From positions 5,704,001-5,768,000 of the forward strand of contig NZ_CP069526.1 in NCBI RefSeq assembly GCF_016889705.1: DNA of 64,000 nucleotides, written 5' to 3'. A model generated the notes under the pieces. The model worked only from the letters and a program-made list of their open reading frames with translations. It did no database searches and was not told where the DNA came from. Made by a program: the position numbers and the translations under genes. Below are positions 16,572 to 24,662 of the stretch, in pieces. Within the stretch, counting starts at the first letter, position 1; each line of letters begins with the position of its first letter. The stretch is from Amycolatopsis sp. FDAARGOS 1241. Its GTDB lineage: Bacteria > Actinomycetota > Actinomycetes > Mycobacteriales > Pseudonocardiaceae.

Positions 16572-16916
16572 ATGACCGATTCGACCACCGGAGAAGACAC
16601 CGCCGAAGACCAGGCCGCCCTGACGCGGAACGTCGAGGGCCACGAGGTCGGTGCGGGCGTGTCCGTCATCCGCGAGAGCACCGGCGTCGCGGGCTCCGGT
16701 CCACGCCTGCACCGCCACCCCTACCGCGAGACCTTCGTCATCCAGCGCGGTCGCGCGCTCTTCACGATCGGCGACGCGCAGCGCAAAGGCCGCGCGGGGG
16801 ACGTCCTCGCCGTGCCGGCCGGGGTACCACACAAGTTCGTCGTCCTGGGGCCGGGCCGCTACGAGGCCGTGCACATCCACGAGAACGACCGGTTCGTCAC
16901 GGAGTGGCTCGAGTAG
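16572..16916 (+). CDS. single-domain cupin protein
   Basis: The 114-residue protein has cupin motif 1 (LHRHPYRETFVIQRGRALF, with metal-binding His/His/Glu) and motif 2 (DVLAVPAGVPHKFVVLG). Small cupins of this type bind a metal and act as isomerases, dioxygenases or sensors. ATG 16572. No operon partner: 304 bases of gene-free DNA follow. Confidence 0.85.
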   Translation: MTDSTTGEDTAEDQAALTRNVEGHEVGAGVSVIRESTGVAGSGPRLHRHPYRETFVIQRGRALFTIGDAQRKGRAGDVLAVPAGVPHKFVVLGPGRYEAVHIHENDRFVTEWLE

Positions 16917-17151
16917 GACCGTCCGTCCACTCGCGACGGCGCGGTCCCGCGCGCCCACGGCGTTCGCATTCGCACATTTGTCGCACCGCCGCACCCACGC
17001 ACACCCGCACCCCCGAAGCCACCCGCTGACCTGCGGAACAGCCGTGAACCCCGCCCACGGCGTTTCCGCCTCGCGGAAGCGAGCCGGCCCCGCACCGCCG
17101 TGTGGTGAAAACCCGGCCTCACCAGCGCCGAGGCGCCGGCTGCGGGCAGCC

Positions 17152-17180
17152 TTGACACCGCGCGGGCCGACACCCATCCT
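17152..17180 (+). promoter_or_regulatory. candidate promoter of the orotate operon
   Basis: A consensus -35 TTGACA (17152-17157) is followed after 17 bases by CATCCT (17175-17180), which matches a -10 box in three of six positions. The start codon is 41 bases further on. The rest of the gene-free stretch 16917-17220 shows no gene or repeat. No clear IclR operator palindrome was found. Confidence 0.4.
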
Positions 17181-17220
17181 CACAGCTTCAGTTTCCGTTC
17201 GATGGAGGGTGTGATTCCGC

Positions 17221-18192
17221 ATGACGGAGGTGCTTGAGCGGCCGGTGAGCGACGATCGCGACCGGTTGTTCGCCACCGCGCCCCGGGCGGCCGTGGACCT
17301 GTCGGTCCCGCTGGGCCCGCTGACGCTCGCGAACCCCGTGATGCCCGCCTCCGGGTGCTTCGGGCCCGAGCTCGGCCCTCTGCTGCCGGTGCGGGAGCTC
17401 GGCGCGGTCGTCACGAAGACGGTGTTCGCGCAGCGGCGGTCCGGCAACCCGTCGCACCGGCTGACCGAAAGCGCGCTCGGCATGCTCAACAGCGTCGGCA
17501 TCCCCAGCCCGGGCACGAGCCGGTTCGTCCACGACGTGCTGCCGCGCTACCGCGAGTTCGGCGTCCCCGTGATCGCGAGCGTCGGCGGGCTCACCGTCGA
17601 CGAGTACTCCCACGTTGCCGACGAGCTGGCCGGCGCGGAGTGCGCCGCGTTCGAGGTCAACGTCTCCTGCCCCAACCTCGAGCACGACGGGCTCATGATC
17701 GGCGCCGATCCCGCCGCCGTCGAAGCCGTGGTGGCCGGCGTCGTCGCCCGCACGCCGCTGCCGGTGTTCGTGAAGCTCACCCCGGGGGTCACCGACATCG
17801 GCGAGATCGCCCGCGCCGCCGAGCGCGCCGGCGCCACGGCCGTGACCGTGAGCAACACCTTCCCCGCGCTGGCCGTCGACGTGCGCACGCGCCGCGCGGT
17901 GCTCGGCAACGGCACCGGCGGCCTGTCCGGTCCCGCCGTGAAACCGCTGGCGCTGCGACTGGTCTGGCAGGCCGCGACCGCCGTCGACATCCCGGTGATC
18001 GGCTGCGGCGGCATCAGCAGCGCCCGTGACGTCGCCGAGTTCCTCATCGCGGGTGCCACCGCCGTCCAGGTCGGCACCGCCACCTTCACCCGCCCCTACG
18101 CGATGGTCGACATCGTGCGCGACCTCGCCCGGACCTGCGCCGACCTCGAGGTGAGCGCGCTCTGCGAACTCATCGGAACCCTGCGCGCCTGA
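17221..18192 (+). CDS. pyrD: dihydroorotate dehydrogenase, class 1B (PyrD-like) catalytic subunit
   Basis: The 323-residue FMN TIM-barrel protein has LANPVMPASGCFG at the barrel start, NSVGIPSPG, the catalytic loop NVSCPNLEHDG with Cys150 as base (class 1, not the Ser of class 2), FVKLTPGVTDI, and the FMN phosphate site (IGCGGISSARD, TAVQVGTATF). Class 1B enzymes exchange electrons with NAD through a PyrK subunit, and a pyrK-like gene lies in the same operon. In Clostridium oroticum-type orotate use, such an enzyme reduces orotate to dihydroorotate with NADH. Given the catabolic neighbours, that direction is inferred here. First gene of the operon; ATG 17221 with GGAGGGTG upstream. Confidence 0.92.
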   Translation: MTEVLERPVSDDRDRLFATAPRAAVDLSVPLGPLTLANPVMPASGCFGPELGPLLPVRELGAVVTKTVFAQRRSGNPSHRLTESALGMLNSVGIPSPGTSRFVHDVLPRYREFGVPVIASVGGLTVDEYSHVADELAGAECAAFEVNVSCPNLEHDGLMIGADPAAVEAVVAGVVARTPLPVFVKLTPGVTDIGEIARAAERAGATAVTVSNTFPALAVDVRTRRAVLGNGTGGLSGPAVKPLALRLVWQAATAVDIPVIGCGGISSARDVAEFLIAGATAVQVGTATFTRPYAMVDIVRDLARTCADLEVSALCELIGTLRA

Positions 18193-18230
18193 CCCCCGAT
18201 CCCCCCGACGTCGTGAGGAGTGCCCCGCCC

Positions 18231-19475
18231 ATGTCCGACGAAACGCTCACCGGTAGCACCGCGCCACCCGCCGCAGCCACCACCACGCGCTACGCCCGCA
18301 AAGCCGTGTTCGCCTCGTCCCTCGGCTACGCGATGGACGGCTTCGACCTGCTGATCCTCGGCTTCGCCCTTTCGGCGATCTCCGCGGACCTCGGGCTCAA
18401 GCCCACCCAGGCCGGCTCGCTCGCGACCATCACGCTCATCGGCGCCGTCGTCGGCGGCATCGCGTTCGGCGTGCTGTCCGACCGGATCGGGCGCGTGCGG
18501 GTGCTCACGTACTCGGTGATCTTCTTCGCCGTGTTCACCGGGCTCACGGCGATCTCCAGCGGCTACTGGGAGATCGCGATCTTCCGGTTCCTCGCCGGCG
18601 TCGGCATCGGCGGCGAGTTCGGCATCGGCATGACACTCGCGGCCGAGGCGTGGCCGGCGGCGAAACGCGCCCGGGCGACCTCACTCGTCGGCCTCGGCTG
18701 GCAGGCCGGCGTGCTGCTCGCGGCGCTCGTCTCCGCCCCGGTGCTCACCGCGTGGGGCTGGCGCGGGCTGTTCCTGCTCGGCGCGTTCCCCGCGATCGTC
18801 GCGATCGTGTTCCGCGCGCGGCTGCACGAGCCCGAGCAGTTCACGCTCCACCGCGAGAGCCAGGCCGGGAAACCGAAGGTACCGCTCAAGCTGCTCGTGG
18901 CCGACGGTCCCACCACTCGGGCGACGATCGGCGTCCTCGTGCTCACGTCGGTGCAGAACTTCGGCTACTTCGGCATCATGACCTGGCTGCCCACCTACCT
19001 CGCGACGCAGTTCGGCTACAGCCTCACGAAGTCCGGGCTCTGGACGGCCGTCACGGTGGTCGGCATGGGTGTCGGCATCCTGGCGTTCGGGGAGCTGGCC
19101 GACCGGATCGGGCGGCGCAAGACGTTCTGGCTCTTCCAGGCCGGCGCGGCGGTGTCGGTCCTCGGCTACAGCCAGCTCTCCACCCCGTGGGCGCTGATGG
19201 CGGGCGGCGCGATCATGGGCGCCTTCGCCAACGGCATGATCGGCGGTTACGGCGCGCTGATGGCGGAGCTCTACCCCACGGCGATCCGGGCCACCGCGCA
19301 GAACGTGCTGTTCAACCTCGGCCGCGCCGTCGGCGGGTTCGCCCCGATCGTCGTCGCGCTCGTCGCCGGCAGCTACGGCTTCGGCTTCGCGATCGGCGTC
19401 CTGTCCGTGATCTACGTGGTCGACATGGTCGCGATGGTCTTCATCCCCGACCGGCGCGCCGAGCGGCTCGCCTGA
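18231..19475 (+). CDS. MFS transporter (sugar/acid:H+ symporter type), likely orotate or related acid uptake
   Basis: The 414-residue protein has 12 predicted TM helices and MFS signatures: GYAMDGFDLLILGFAL in helix 1, GVLSDRIGRVRVL (motif A), a repeated ELADRIGRRKTFW in the second half, and RFLAGVGIGGEFGIG. It is closest in look to the aromatic-acid/metabolite:H+ symporter group. Placed 38 bases after the pyrD-like gene and before the rest of the pathway, it most likely imports orotate, dihydroorotate or carbamoyl-aspartate. ATG 18231 follows GAGGAG; an upstream GTG (18213) is less likely. Confidence 0.88.
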   Translation: MSDETLTGSTAPPAAATTTRYARKAVFASSLGYAMDGFDLLILGFALSAISADLGLKPTQAGSLATITLIGAVVGGIAFGVLSDRIGRVRVLTYSVIFFAVFTGLTAISSGYWEIAIFRFLAGVGIGGEFGIGMTLAAEAWPAAKRARATSLVGLGWQAGVLLAALVSAPVLTAWGWRGLFLLGAFPAIVAIVFRARLHEPEQFTLHRESQAGKPKVPLKLLVADGPTTRATIGVLVLTSVQNFGYFGIMTWLPTYLATQFGYSLTKSGLWTAVTVVGMGVGILAFGELADRIGRRKTFWLFQAGAAVSVLGYSQLSTPWALMAGGAIMGAFANGMIGGYGALMAELYPTAIRATAQNVLFNLGRAVGGFAPIVVALVAGSYGFGFAIGVLSVIYVVDMVAMVFIPDRRAERLA

Positions 19476-19489
19476 GCGGAAGGGTTCGC

Positions 19490-20287
19490 ATGCAGGTCGT
19501 CATCCGCGCCTTGTCCGTGCTTCGCGCGCTCGCGGCGAAGGGCAAGGGCGCCACGCTCCAGGAGCTGCACGAAGAGCTCGACATCCCGGTGGGCAGCGCG
19601 CACCGGGTGCTCACCACGTTGATGGAGGAGAACTTCGTGACCCGCTCCCCCACCAACAAGCGCTACTTCCTCGGCCCGGCCGCGCGCCAGCTGGGCGAAC
19701 CGGCCCAGCAGCGCACGGCCCTGCTGGCCAGCCCGCACCAGGCGGTGGTCGACGCCGCCGAGGGCAGCGGCGAGACGGTGTTCCTCACCGAACTGATCGG
19801 CGCCCGCGCGGTGTGCGTGGCGCTCGTGGAGGGACGGCACCCGCTGCGGCTGTTCGTGCGCATCGGCCAGGAGATGCCGCTGCACGCCGCCGCGTCGAGC
19901 CGCAGCCTGCTGGCCTACCTGCCCGAGGCCGCGGCCCGGCGAGTGCTGGAAACCCAGCCGCTCGACGCGTTCACCCCCGACACCCCGACGACAGTGGACG
20001 AACTCGTCGAGCACCTCGCGCTCGTGCGTGCCCGGGGCTATGACATCTGCGACGACGAACTGGACCGCGGCGTGTGGGCGGTCGCGGCACCGGTGTTCAC
20101 CTCGACGGGTGCGGTGGCGGCGAGCGTCACGCTGGCCGCGGCCGGCGGCCGGATGCGCGAACGCGACGCGCGCGCCGCGGCGACGGACGCGGTGCTCACC
20201 GCCGCGCGCGAGCTGTCGGCCGAGCTCGGGTTCACCGGCGGCGAGGTCACGACCGCCACCGGTGGCGCGGCGAGGAGCGCGCGATGA
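19490..20287 (+). CDS. IclR-family transcriptional regulator
   Basis: The 265-residue protein has an N-terminal winged HTH (ATLQELHEELDIPVGSAHRVLTTL) and a C-terminal IclR effector domain (MPLHAAASSRSLLAYLPE; RARGYDICDDELDRGVWAVAAPVF). It is embedded in the operon, 14 bases after the transporter, and its stop overlaps the next ATG. It therefore probably senses a pathway intermediate such as orotate, dihydroorotate or carbamoyl-aspartate and controls the operon. Confidence 0.92.
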   Translation: MQVVIRALSVLRALAAKGKGATLQELHEELDIPVGSAHRVLTTLMEENFVTRSPTNKRYFLGPAARQLGEPAQQRTALLASPHQAVVDAAEGSGETVFLTELIGARAVCVALVEGRHPLRLFVRIGQEMPLHAAASSRSLLAYLPEAAARRVLETQPLDAFTPDTPTTVDELVEHLALVRARGYDICDDELDRGVWAVAAPVFTSTGAVAASVTLAAAGGRMRERDARAAATDAVLTAARELSAELGFTGGEVTTATGGAARSAR

Positions 20288-20721
20288 GCCTCGATCAGGA
20301 TCTGGCCACGGCGCTCGACACCACGGGGGTGTTCGTGGGCGCCGCCCGCCGCCGCGCGGAGCTGCGCGCAGATCTGCTCGCCGTGGGCGCCACCGCGTTC
20401 GCCACGCGGCCCGCGCTGCTGCGGCGCGCCGCGGCCCTGCTCGCGGCCGAGCTGCCGGCCGCCGTCGACCGGCTGGTGACCGGCGGCGACACCGACGCGG
20501 TCGCCCTGACCACGGCGCTCGCGTTGCACACCGGGCTGCCGGTCACGATCACCGGCGCGGACGGCGCGCGGGGCGAGGTGCACCACGGCGACCGCGTCGC
20601 GGTGGTCACACCCCGCGCCGACCCGGCCGCCACCCTGGCCGGCCGCGTGCGCGCGGCCGGCGCCGAACCCGTCGCCACGCTGAGCGTGTTCGCGGCCGAC
20701 GGCACCCCTGCGTTCGCCTGA
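20284..20721 (+). CDS. phosphoribosyltransferase-like protein without PRPP loop (1)
   Basis: The 145-residue protein resembles the core of an orotate phosphoribosyltransferase (order RADLLAVGATAFATRPALL, then a Rossmann-like half with GDRVAVVTPRADPAATLAGRV and RAAGAEPVATLSVFA). The acidic PRPP-binding loop (VVxDDxxTTG type) is replaced by VAVVTPRADPAAT, so it should not bind PRPP normally. It may be a non-catalytic binding or assembly partner. The ATG overlaps the IclR stop (ATGA). The next gene is a second protein of the same degenerate kind. The family link rests on pattern only. Confidence 0.6.
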   Translation: MSLDQDLATALDTTGVFVGAARRRAELRADLLAVGATAFATRPALLRRAAALLAAELPAAVDRLVTGGDTDAVALTTALALHTGLPVTITGADGARGEVHHGDRVAVVTPRADPAATLAGRVRAAGAEPVATLSVFAADGTPAFA

Positions 20722-20750
20722 TTTCCTTCCCCCACTTCGGAGAACCCGTC

Positions 20751-21224
20751 ATGACGACTCCCGTGCAGGACGCGGGCGCGGCCGTGCGCAAGCTCGGCGT
20801 CAGCCCCGACACCTACGGACCCACGCTCAACACCCACCTCGACCCTGCCGCGACCGAGCTCGTCGGCACCGCGGTGGCCGAACTGCTCGCCGCGTATGCG
20901 GTGGACCAGGTCGCGGTGTGGCACGGCGCCGACGACGCCGTGCTCGCCCACGTGGTCGCCCGCCGCCTCGGCGCCGCGGTGACCCGCGTGTCCGAACTCG
21001 AAGGCGTGGTGGGCTTCTACCCGCCCGTCGCGGCCGGCGCCCGCGTCGCCCTCCTGGGCACCGCGTGGCAACCCAACCGGCTGCGCACGCTGCTGAACCT
21101 GGCCGCCACCGCGCGCGCCGAAGTCACAGCCGTGGCGGCGGTCCTCACCACGCCCGCGCTCGCCGAGGTGACCGGCCCGCCTGCCGTCGCCCTCCTGGCC
21201 GAACCGCCGGAGGCGCTCCGATGA
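20751..21224 (+). CDS. phosphoribosyltransferase-like protein without PRPP loop (2)
   Basis: The 157-residue protein has a type-I PRTase-like sequence pattern: TAVAELLAAYAVDQVAVWHGADDAVLAHVVARRL, then a hood-like loop (VSELEGVVGFYPPV) and GARVALLGTAWQPNRLRTLLNL, where a PRPP loop would be expected. The acidic residues of that loop are missing. It follows the first such protein by 29 bases and overlaps the carbamoylase start (ATGA). A pair of inactive PRTase-like subunits might form a heteromer that binds orotate. That is inference. Confidence 0.6.
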   Translation: MTTPVQDAGAAVRKLGVSPDTYGPTLNTHLDPAATELVGTAVAELLAAYAVDQVAVWHGADDAVLAHVVARRLGAAVTRVSELEGVVGFYPPVAAGARVALLGTAWQPNRLRTLLNLAATARAEVTAVAAVLTTPALAEVTGPPAVALLAEPPEALR

Positions 21225-22516
21225 CCGCGTCCACGGTGGACTTCCGGTTGCGCGCCGACGAAACCCGGCTCGCCCGGTGGCTGGACGAATTCGCCGCACT
21301 GTCCGAACCGGACTCCGGCCCGGGCGTGACGCGGCTCGCGCACACCCCGCTCGAGCGGCGCGCGCACGCGCGCTTCGCCGAGCACGGCACAGCATTGGGC
21401 CTGACCGTGCACACGGACGCCGCGGGCAACACGATCGCCGAACTCCCCGGCACGGCGCCGGGGGCGCCCGCGCTCGGCACGGGTTCGCACCTGGACAGCG
21501 TCCCGAACGCCGGCGCGTTCGACGGCATCGCCGGCGTGGTCGCCGCGATGGAGACGGCACGGCTCTACACCGAGCACGACGTGCGCCCGGCCCACCCCGT
21601 GCGGTTCGTCGTGTTCGCCGCCGAGGAGGGCGCGCGGTTCGGCCAGGCCTGCACCGGCAGCCGCATCGCGGCCGGCCTCACGGGCGCCGCCGATCTCGAC
21701 ACGAAAGCCGACGCCGACGGCGTGACCCTGGCGGAGGCGATGCGCTCGGTCGGACTCGATCCCGCGGGCGCGGCGAGCGCGCGCTGGCAGCCGGCGGACT
21801 GGGCGGCCTTCCTGGAGCTGCACATCGAGCAGGGCAGTGTGCTCGAGTCGACCGGCCTCCCGCTCGGCGTCGTCGACCTCATTTCCGGCAGCACCCGCTT
21901 CCGGCTCGACCTCACCGGCCGCGCCTCGCACACCGGCGGCACCCCGATGCACCAGCGCGCCGACACGCTCGCGGCGGCGGCGGAGATCGTGCTGCTGGTC
22001 GAGTCGATCGCCACCGACAGCCGCCACCACGGCACGCGGGCGACCGTCGGCCGCCTCGACTCGGCGCCCGGTTCCATCACGACGATCGCCGGGCGGGCAC
22101 AGCTGCACGTCGACGTCCGCGATGTCGACGGCGACCGCCAGCGCCTCACCGCAGCGGAGATCGTCGAACGCGCGGGCGCCATCGCCGCGCGCCGGGGCGT
22201 CGGGTTCAGCGCCCACGCGCTGGCCGACGCGTCCCCCGTGCTGCTACCGCGGCGCGTCACCGACGTCGTCGCGGCCACCTGTGCCGAACTCGGGTACGCG
22301 CACCGGGTCCTGCCCAGCGGCGCGAGCCACGACGCGCAGATGGTCAACCACGTCACGCCGACCGGCATGATCTTCGTGCCCAGCCGCGACGGGGTGAGCC
22401 ACAGCCCCGACGAATGGACCGACGTCGCCGACCTCGCCCGCGGCACCGAGGTGCTCGCCCACAGCCTGCTCGCGCTCGACAGCGCTTTCCCCGTCCCGGG
22501 TTCGGAGGACGCATGA
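21221..22516 (+). CDS. M20-family N-carbamoyl-amino-acid amidohydrolase (likely ureidosuccinase)
   Basis: The 431-residue protein matches the hydantoinase/carbamoylase branch of M20: GTGSHLDSVPNAGAFDGIAG (metal ligands His/Asp), EEGARFG (metal Glu), ELHIEQG, SHTGGTPMHQRADTLAAA in the dimerisation domain, and SGASHDAQM with the late His. The family cleaves N-carbamoyl amino acids or allantoate to amino acid, CO2 and ammonia. Lying between dehydrogenase, dihydroorotase and aspartase genes, its best substrate guess is N-carbamoyl-L-aspartate, giving L-aspartate. Allantoate or beta-ureidopropionate are alternatives. ATG 21221 overlaps the previous stop and its own stop overlaps the next ATG. Confidence 0.88.
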   Translation: MTASTVDFRLRADETRLARWLDEFAALSEPDSGPGVTRLAHTPLERRAHARFAEHGTALGLTVHTDAAGNTIAELPGTAPGAPALGTGSHLDSVPNAGAFDGIAGVVAAMETARLYTEHDVRPAHPVRFVVFAAEEGARFGQACTGSRIAAGLTGAADLDTKADADGVTLAEAMRSVGLDPAGAASARWQPADWAAFLELHIEQGSVLESTGLPLGVVDLISGSTRFRLDLTGRASHTGGTPMHQRADTLAAAAEIVLLVESIATDSRHHGTRATVGRLDSAPGSITTIAGRAQLHVDVRDVDGDRQRLTAAEIVERAGAIAARRGVGFSAHALADASPVLLPRRVTDVVAATCAELGYAHRVLPSGASHDAQMVNHVTPTGMIFVPSRDGVSHSPDEWTDVADLARGTEVLAHSLLALDSAFPVPGSEDA

Positions 22517-23370
22517 CCACCGCAGTGCGCGCCGTGCGCGACCACGTGACGCCGCTCCCCGCGACCGGCGCCGACGGGCCGGCCCCGACGTGGCACCACG
22601 CCGAAGTGCTGGAGCACCGCCCGGAAGCCGACCGCTACCAGTACCTGCGGCTGCACGCCCCGACCATCGCCCGCACCGCGGCCGCGGGCCAGTTCGTGAT
22701 GCTCACCGCCGCGCGCCACCGCGAACGCGGGCCCGTGCTGCCGCGGCCGATGGCGATCTACCGACGCGACGCGGAGGCGGGCACCATCGAGGTCGTCTAC
22801 GGCGTGGTCGGTGACGGCACGCGCAAGCTCACCACGTTCACCGCGGGCGAGGCGATGCTCGTGGTCGGTCCGCTCGGGCGCGGGTTCGCCGTGCCGGCGG
22901 ACACCGAGCGCGTGCTGCTCGTCGGGCGGGGCATCGGCACGTGTTCACTCACGACCGTGGCGCAGGACCTCGCCGGGACCGCGACGGGGGTGGTCGCCGT
23001 CGCCAGCGGGCGCACCCCGGAAGCGGTGATCGGCGCGGAGTTCTACCGCGACTGCGGCGCCGAACAGGTGCTCACCGTGACCGACGCCGAAGGCACCAGT
23101 GGCGTCGAGCACCTGCGCCGGCTCCTGACGTCCACTTTGGACGAAGCGCCGCCGCGGCGGATCCTGACCTGCGGGTCCGACCGGCTGGCCTGGCTGTGCG
23201 GCGAGCTGGCCGACCGCTGGGACGCCGAAGTGCAGGTGTCGCTGGAAGCGCACATGGCGTGTGGACTGGGGTACTGCCACGGCTGCGCCACCGGCACGCG
23301 CAGCGGGCCCGAGGAGTCGCCGCTCATCTGCAAGGACGGCCCCGTCTTCCGGCTCGAGGGCACGCGATGA
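22513..23370 (+). CDS. pyrK: dihydroorotate dehydrogenase electron-transfer subunit (PyrK-like)
   Basis: The 285-residue protein has a FAD domain (LPRPMAIYRRD, VVYGVVGDGTRKL, VGPLGRGF), an NAD domain (VLLVGRGIGTCSL) and a C-terminal [2Fe-2S] site with Cys250, Cys255, Cys258 and Cys273 (HMACGLGYCHGCATG ... CKDGPVF). It passes electrons between NAD(H) and the FMN subunit PyrD. Four genes separate it from pyrD, unlike the usual adjacent pair, but both are in the same operon. About 25 extra N-terminal residues precede the FAD domain. Confidence 0.92.
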   Translation: MTTAVRAVRDHVTPLPATGADGPAPTWHHAEVLEHRPEADRYQYLRLHAPTIARTAAAGQFVMLTAARHRERGPVLPRPMAIYRRDAEAGTIEVVYGVVGDGTRKLTTFTAGEAMLVVGPLGRGFAVPADTERVLLVGRGIGTCSLTTVAQDLAGTATGVVAVASGRTPEAVIGAEFYRDCGAEQVLTVTDAEGTSGVEHLRRLLTSTLDEAPPRRILTCGSDRLAWLCGELADRWDAEVQVSLEAHMACGLGYCHGCATGTRSGPEESPLICKDGPVFRLEGTR

Positions 23371-24662
23371 CCGCGCTCGGGAACGTGGTCCTGTCCGGGG
23401 TCTCCCCACTCGGCGGCGACCCCGTGGACGTCGTCGTGCGCGCCGGCCGGATCGCCGGGTTCCGGCCCGCCGGCACCAGTCCTGCGCCGGAGGTTGTCGA
23501 CGCCGCCGGGCTCGTGCTGCTGCCCGCCTTCGTCGACCTGCACACGCACCTGCGCGAGCCCGGGGGCGAGGAAGCCGAGACCATCGCCACGGGGACCGCC
23601 GCGGCGGCCGCCGGTGGCTACTCCGACGTGTTCGCCATGGCCAACTGCTCGCCCGTCACCGACTCTCCCGAGCGGGTCGAGCACGTGCTCGGCCTCGCCG
23701 AGCGCACCGCCTCGGCCCGCGTGCACGCGGTCGGCGCCATCACCGAAGGCCTGGCGGGACAACGGCTCGCGCCGCTGGCGGCCATGGCCGGGGCGGGCGC
23801 CAGGATGTTCTCCGACGACGGGCGCTGCGTCGACGACCCCGTGCTCGTGCGCGAGGCCCTCGCCGTCGCCGCCCGCACCGGCACCGTCATCGCGCAGCAC
23901 GCGCAGTGCGGCCGGCTCGCCGGCTCCGGCCAGATCAACGCCGGACCCGCGGCCGAGCGCACCGGGCTGCCGCCGTGGCCGTCGACGGGCGAGGAAACGA
24001 TCGTCGCGCGTGACGTGGTGCTGGCGGCCGACGCCGGGGCAGCGCTGCACGTGTGCCACGTGTCCACGGCCCGCACGGTCGCTCTCGTGCGCTGGGCCAA
24101 GGCGCAGGGCTGGCCGGTGACGGCCGAGGTGACCCCGCACCACCTGCTGCTCACCGACACCGACGCTGCGACCGCCCAGACCCGCTACAAGGTCAACCCA
24201 CCGCTGCGCTCGGCCCAGGACGTGGCCGCGCTGCGGGAGGCCTTGCGCGACGGCACGATCGACGCCGTCGCCACCGACCACGCGCCGCACCCCGCCGCGG
24301 CGAAGGCGGCCGACTGGTGCGGGGCGCCGTTCGGCATGACCGGGCTGGAGACGGCGCTCGCGGTCGTGGTGGAAGCACTCGGCGCGGACTGGGCCCTGGT
24401 GGCCGAGCGCATGGCGCACGCGCCCGCGCGGATCGGCGGTATCACCGGCGTCGCGGGCCGCCCGATCGCCGCCGGCGAACCCGCGACGTTCACCCTCGTC
24501 GACCCGCGGGCGCGCTGGACGGTCGACCCGGCCGACACCGCCGGCCGGTCGCACAACACCCCGTTCGAAGGCCTGACTTTCACCCACCGGCCCGTCGCGA
24601 CCGTCGTCGACGGGCACGTCACCGCCGACCGCGGCGGGCTCTTCCCCGGGAGTACCCGATGA
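23367..24662 (+). CDS. pyrC: dihydroorotase (PyrC-like)
   Basis: The 431-residue type-I dihydroorotase has metal site DLHTHLREPG (His59, His61), His178 (AQHAQ), His231 (HVCHVSTA), TAEVTPHHLLLTD and ATDHAPHP (Asp304), all as expected for an active enzyme. The usual MPNT substrate-site motif reads MANCSP, a visible departure. The enzyme interconverts dihydroorotate and N-carbamoyl-L-aspartate. Hydrolysis would be the catabolic direction. Start ATG 23367 overlaps the pyrK-like stop, and its stop overlaps the aspartase ATG. Confidence 0.92.
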   Translation: MTALGNVVLSGVSPLGGDPVDVVVRAGRIAGFRPAGTSPAPEVVDAAGLVLLPAFVDLHTHLREPGGEEAETIATGTAAAAAGGYSDVFAMANCSPVTDSPERVEHVLGLAERTASARVHAVGAITEGLAGQRLAPLAAMAGAGARMFSDDGRCVDDPVLVREALAVAARTGTVIAQHAQCGRLAGSGQINAGPAAERTGLPPWPSTGEETIVARDVVLAADAGAALHVCHVSTARTVALVRWAKAQGWPVTAEVTPHHLLLTDTDAATAQTRYKVNPPLRSAQDVAALREALRDGTIDAVATDHAPHPAAAKAADWCGAPFGMTGLETALAVVVEALGADWALVAERMAHAPARIGGITGVAGRPIAAGEPATFTLVDPRARWTVDPADTAGRSHNTPFEGLTFTHRPVATVVDGHVTADRGGLFPGSTR

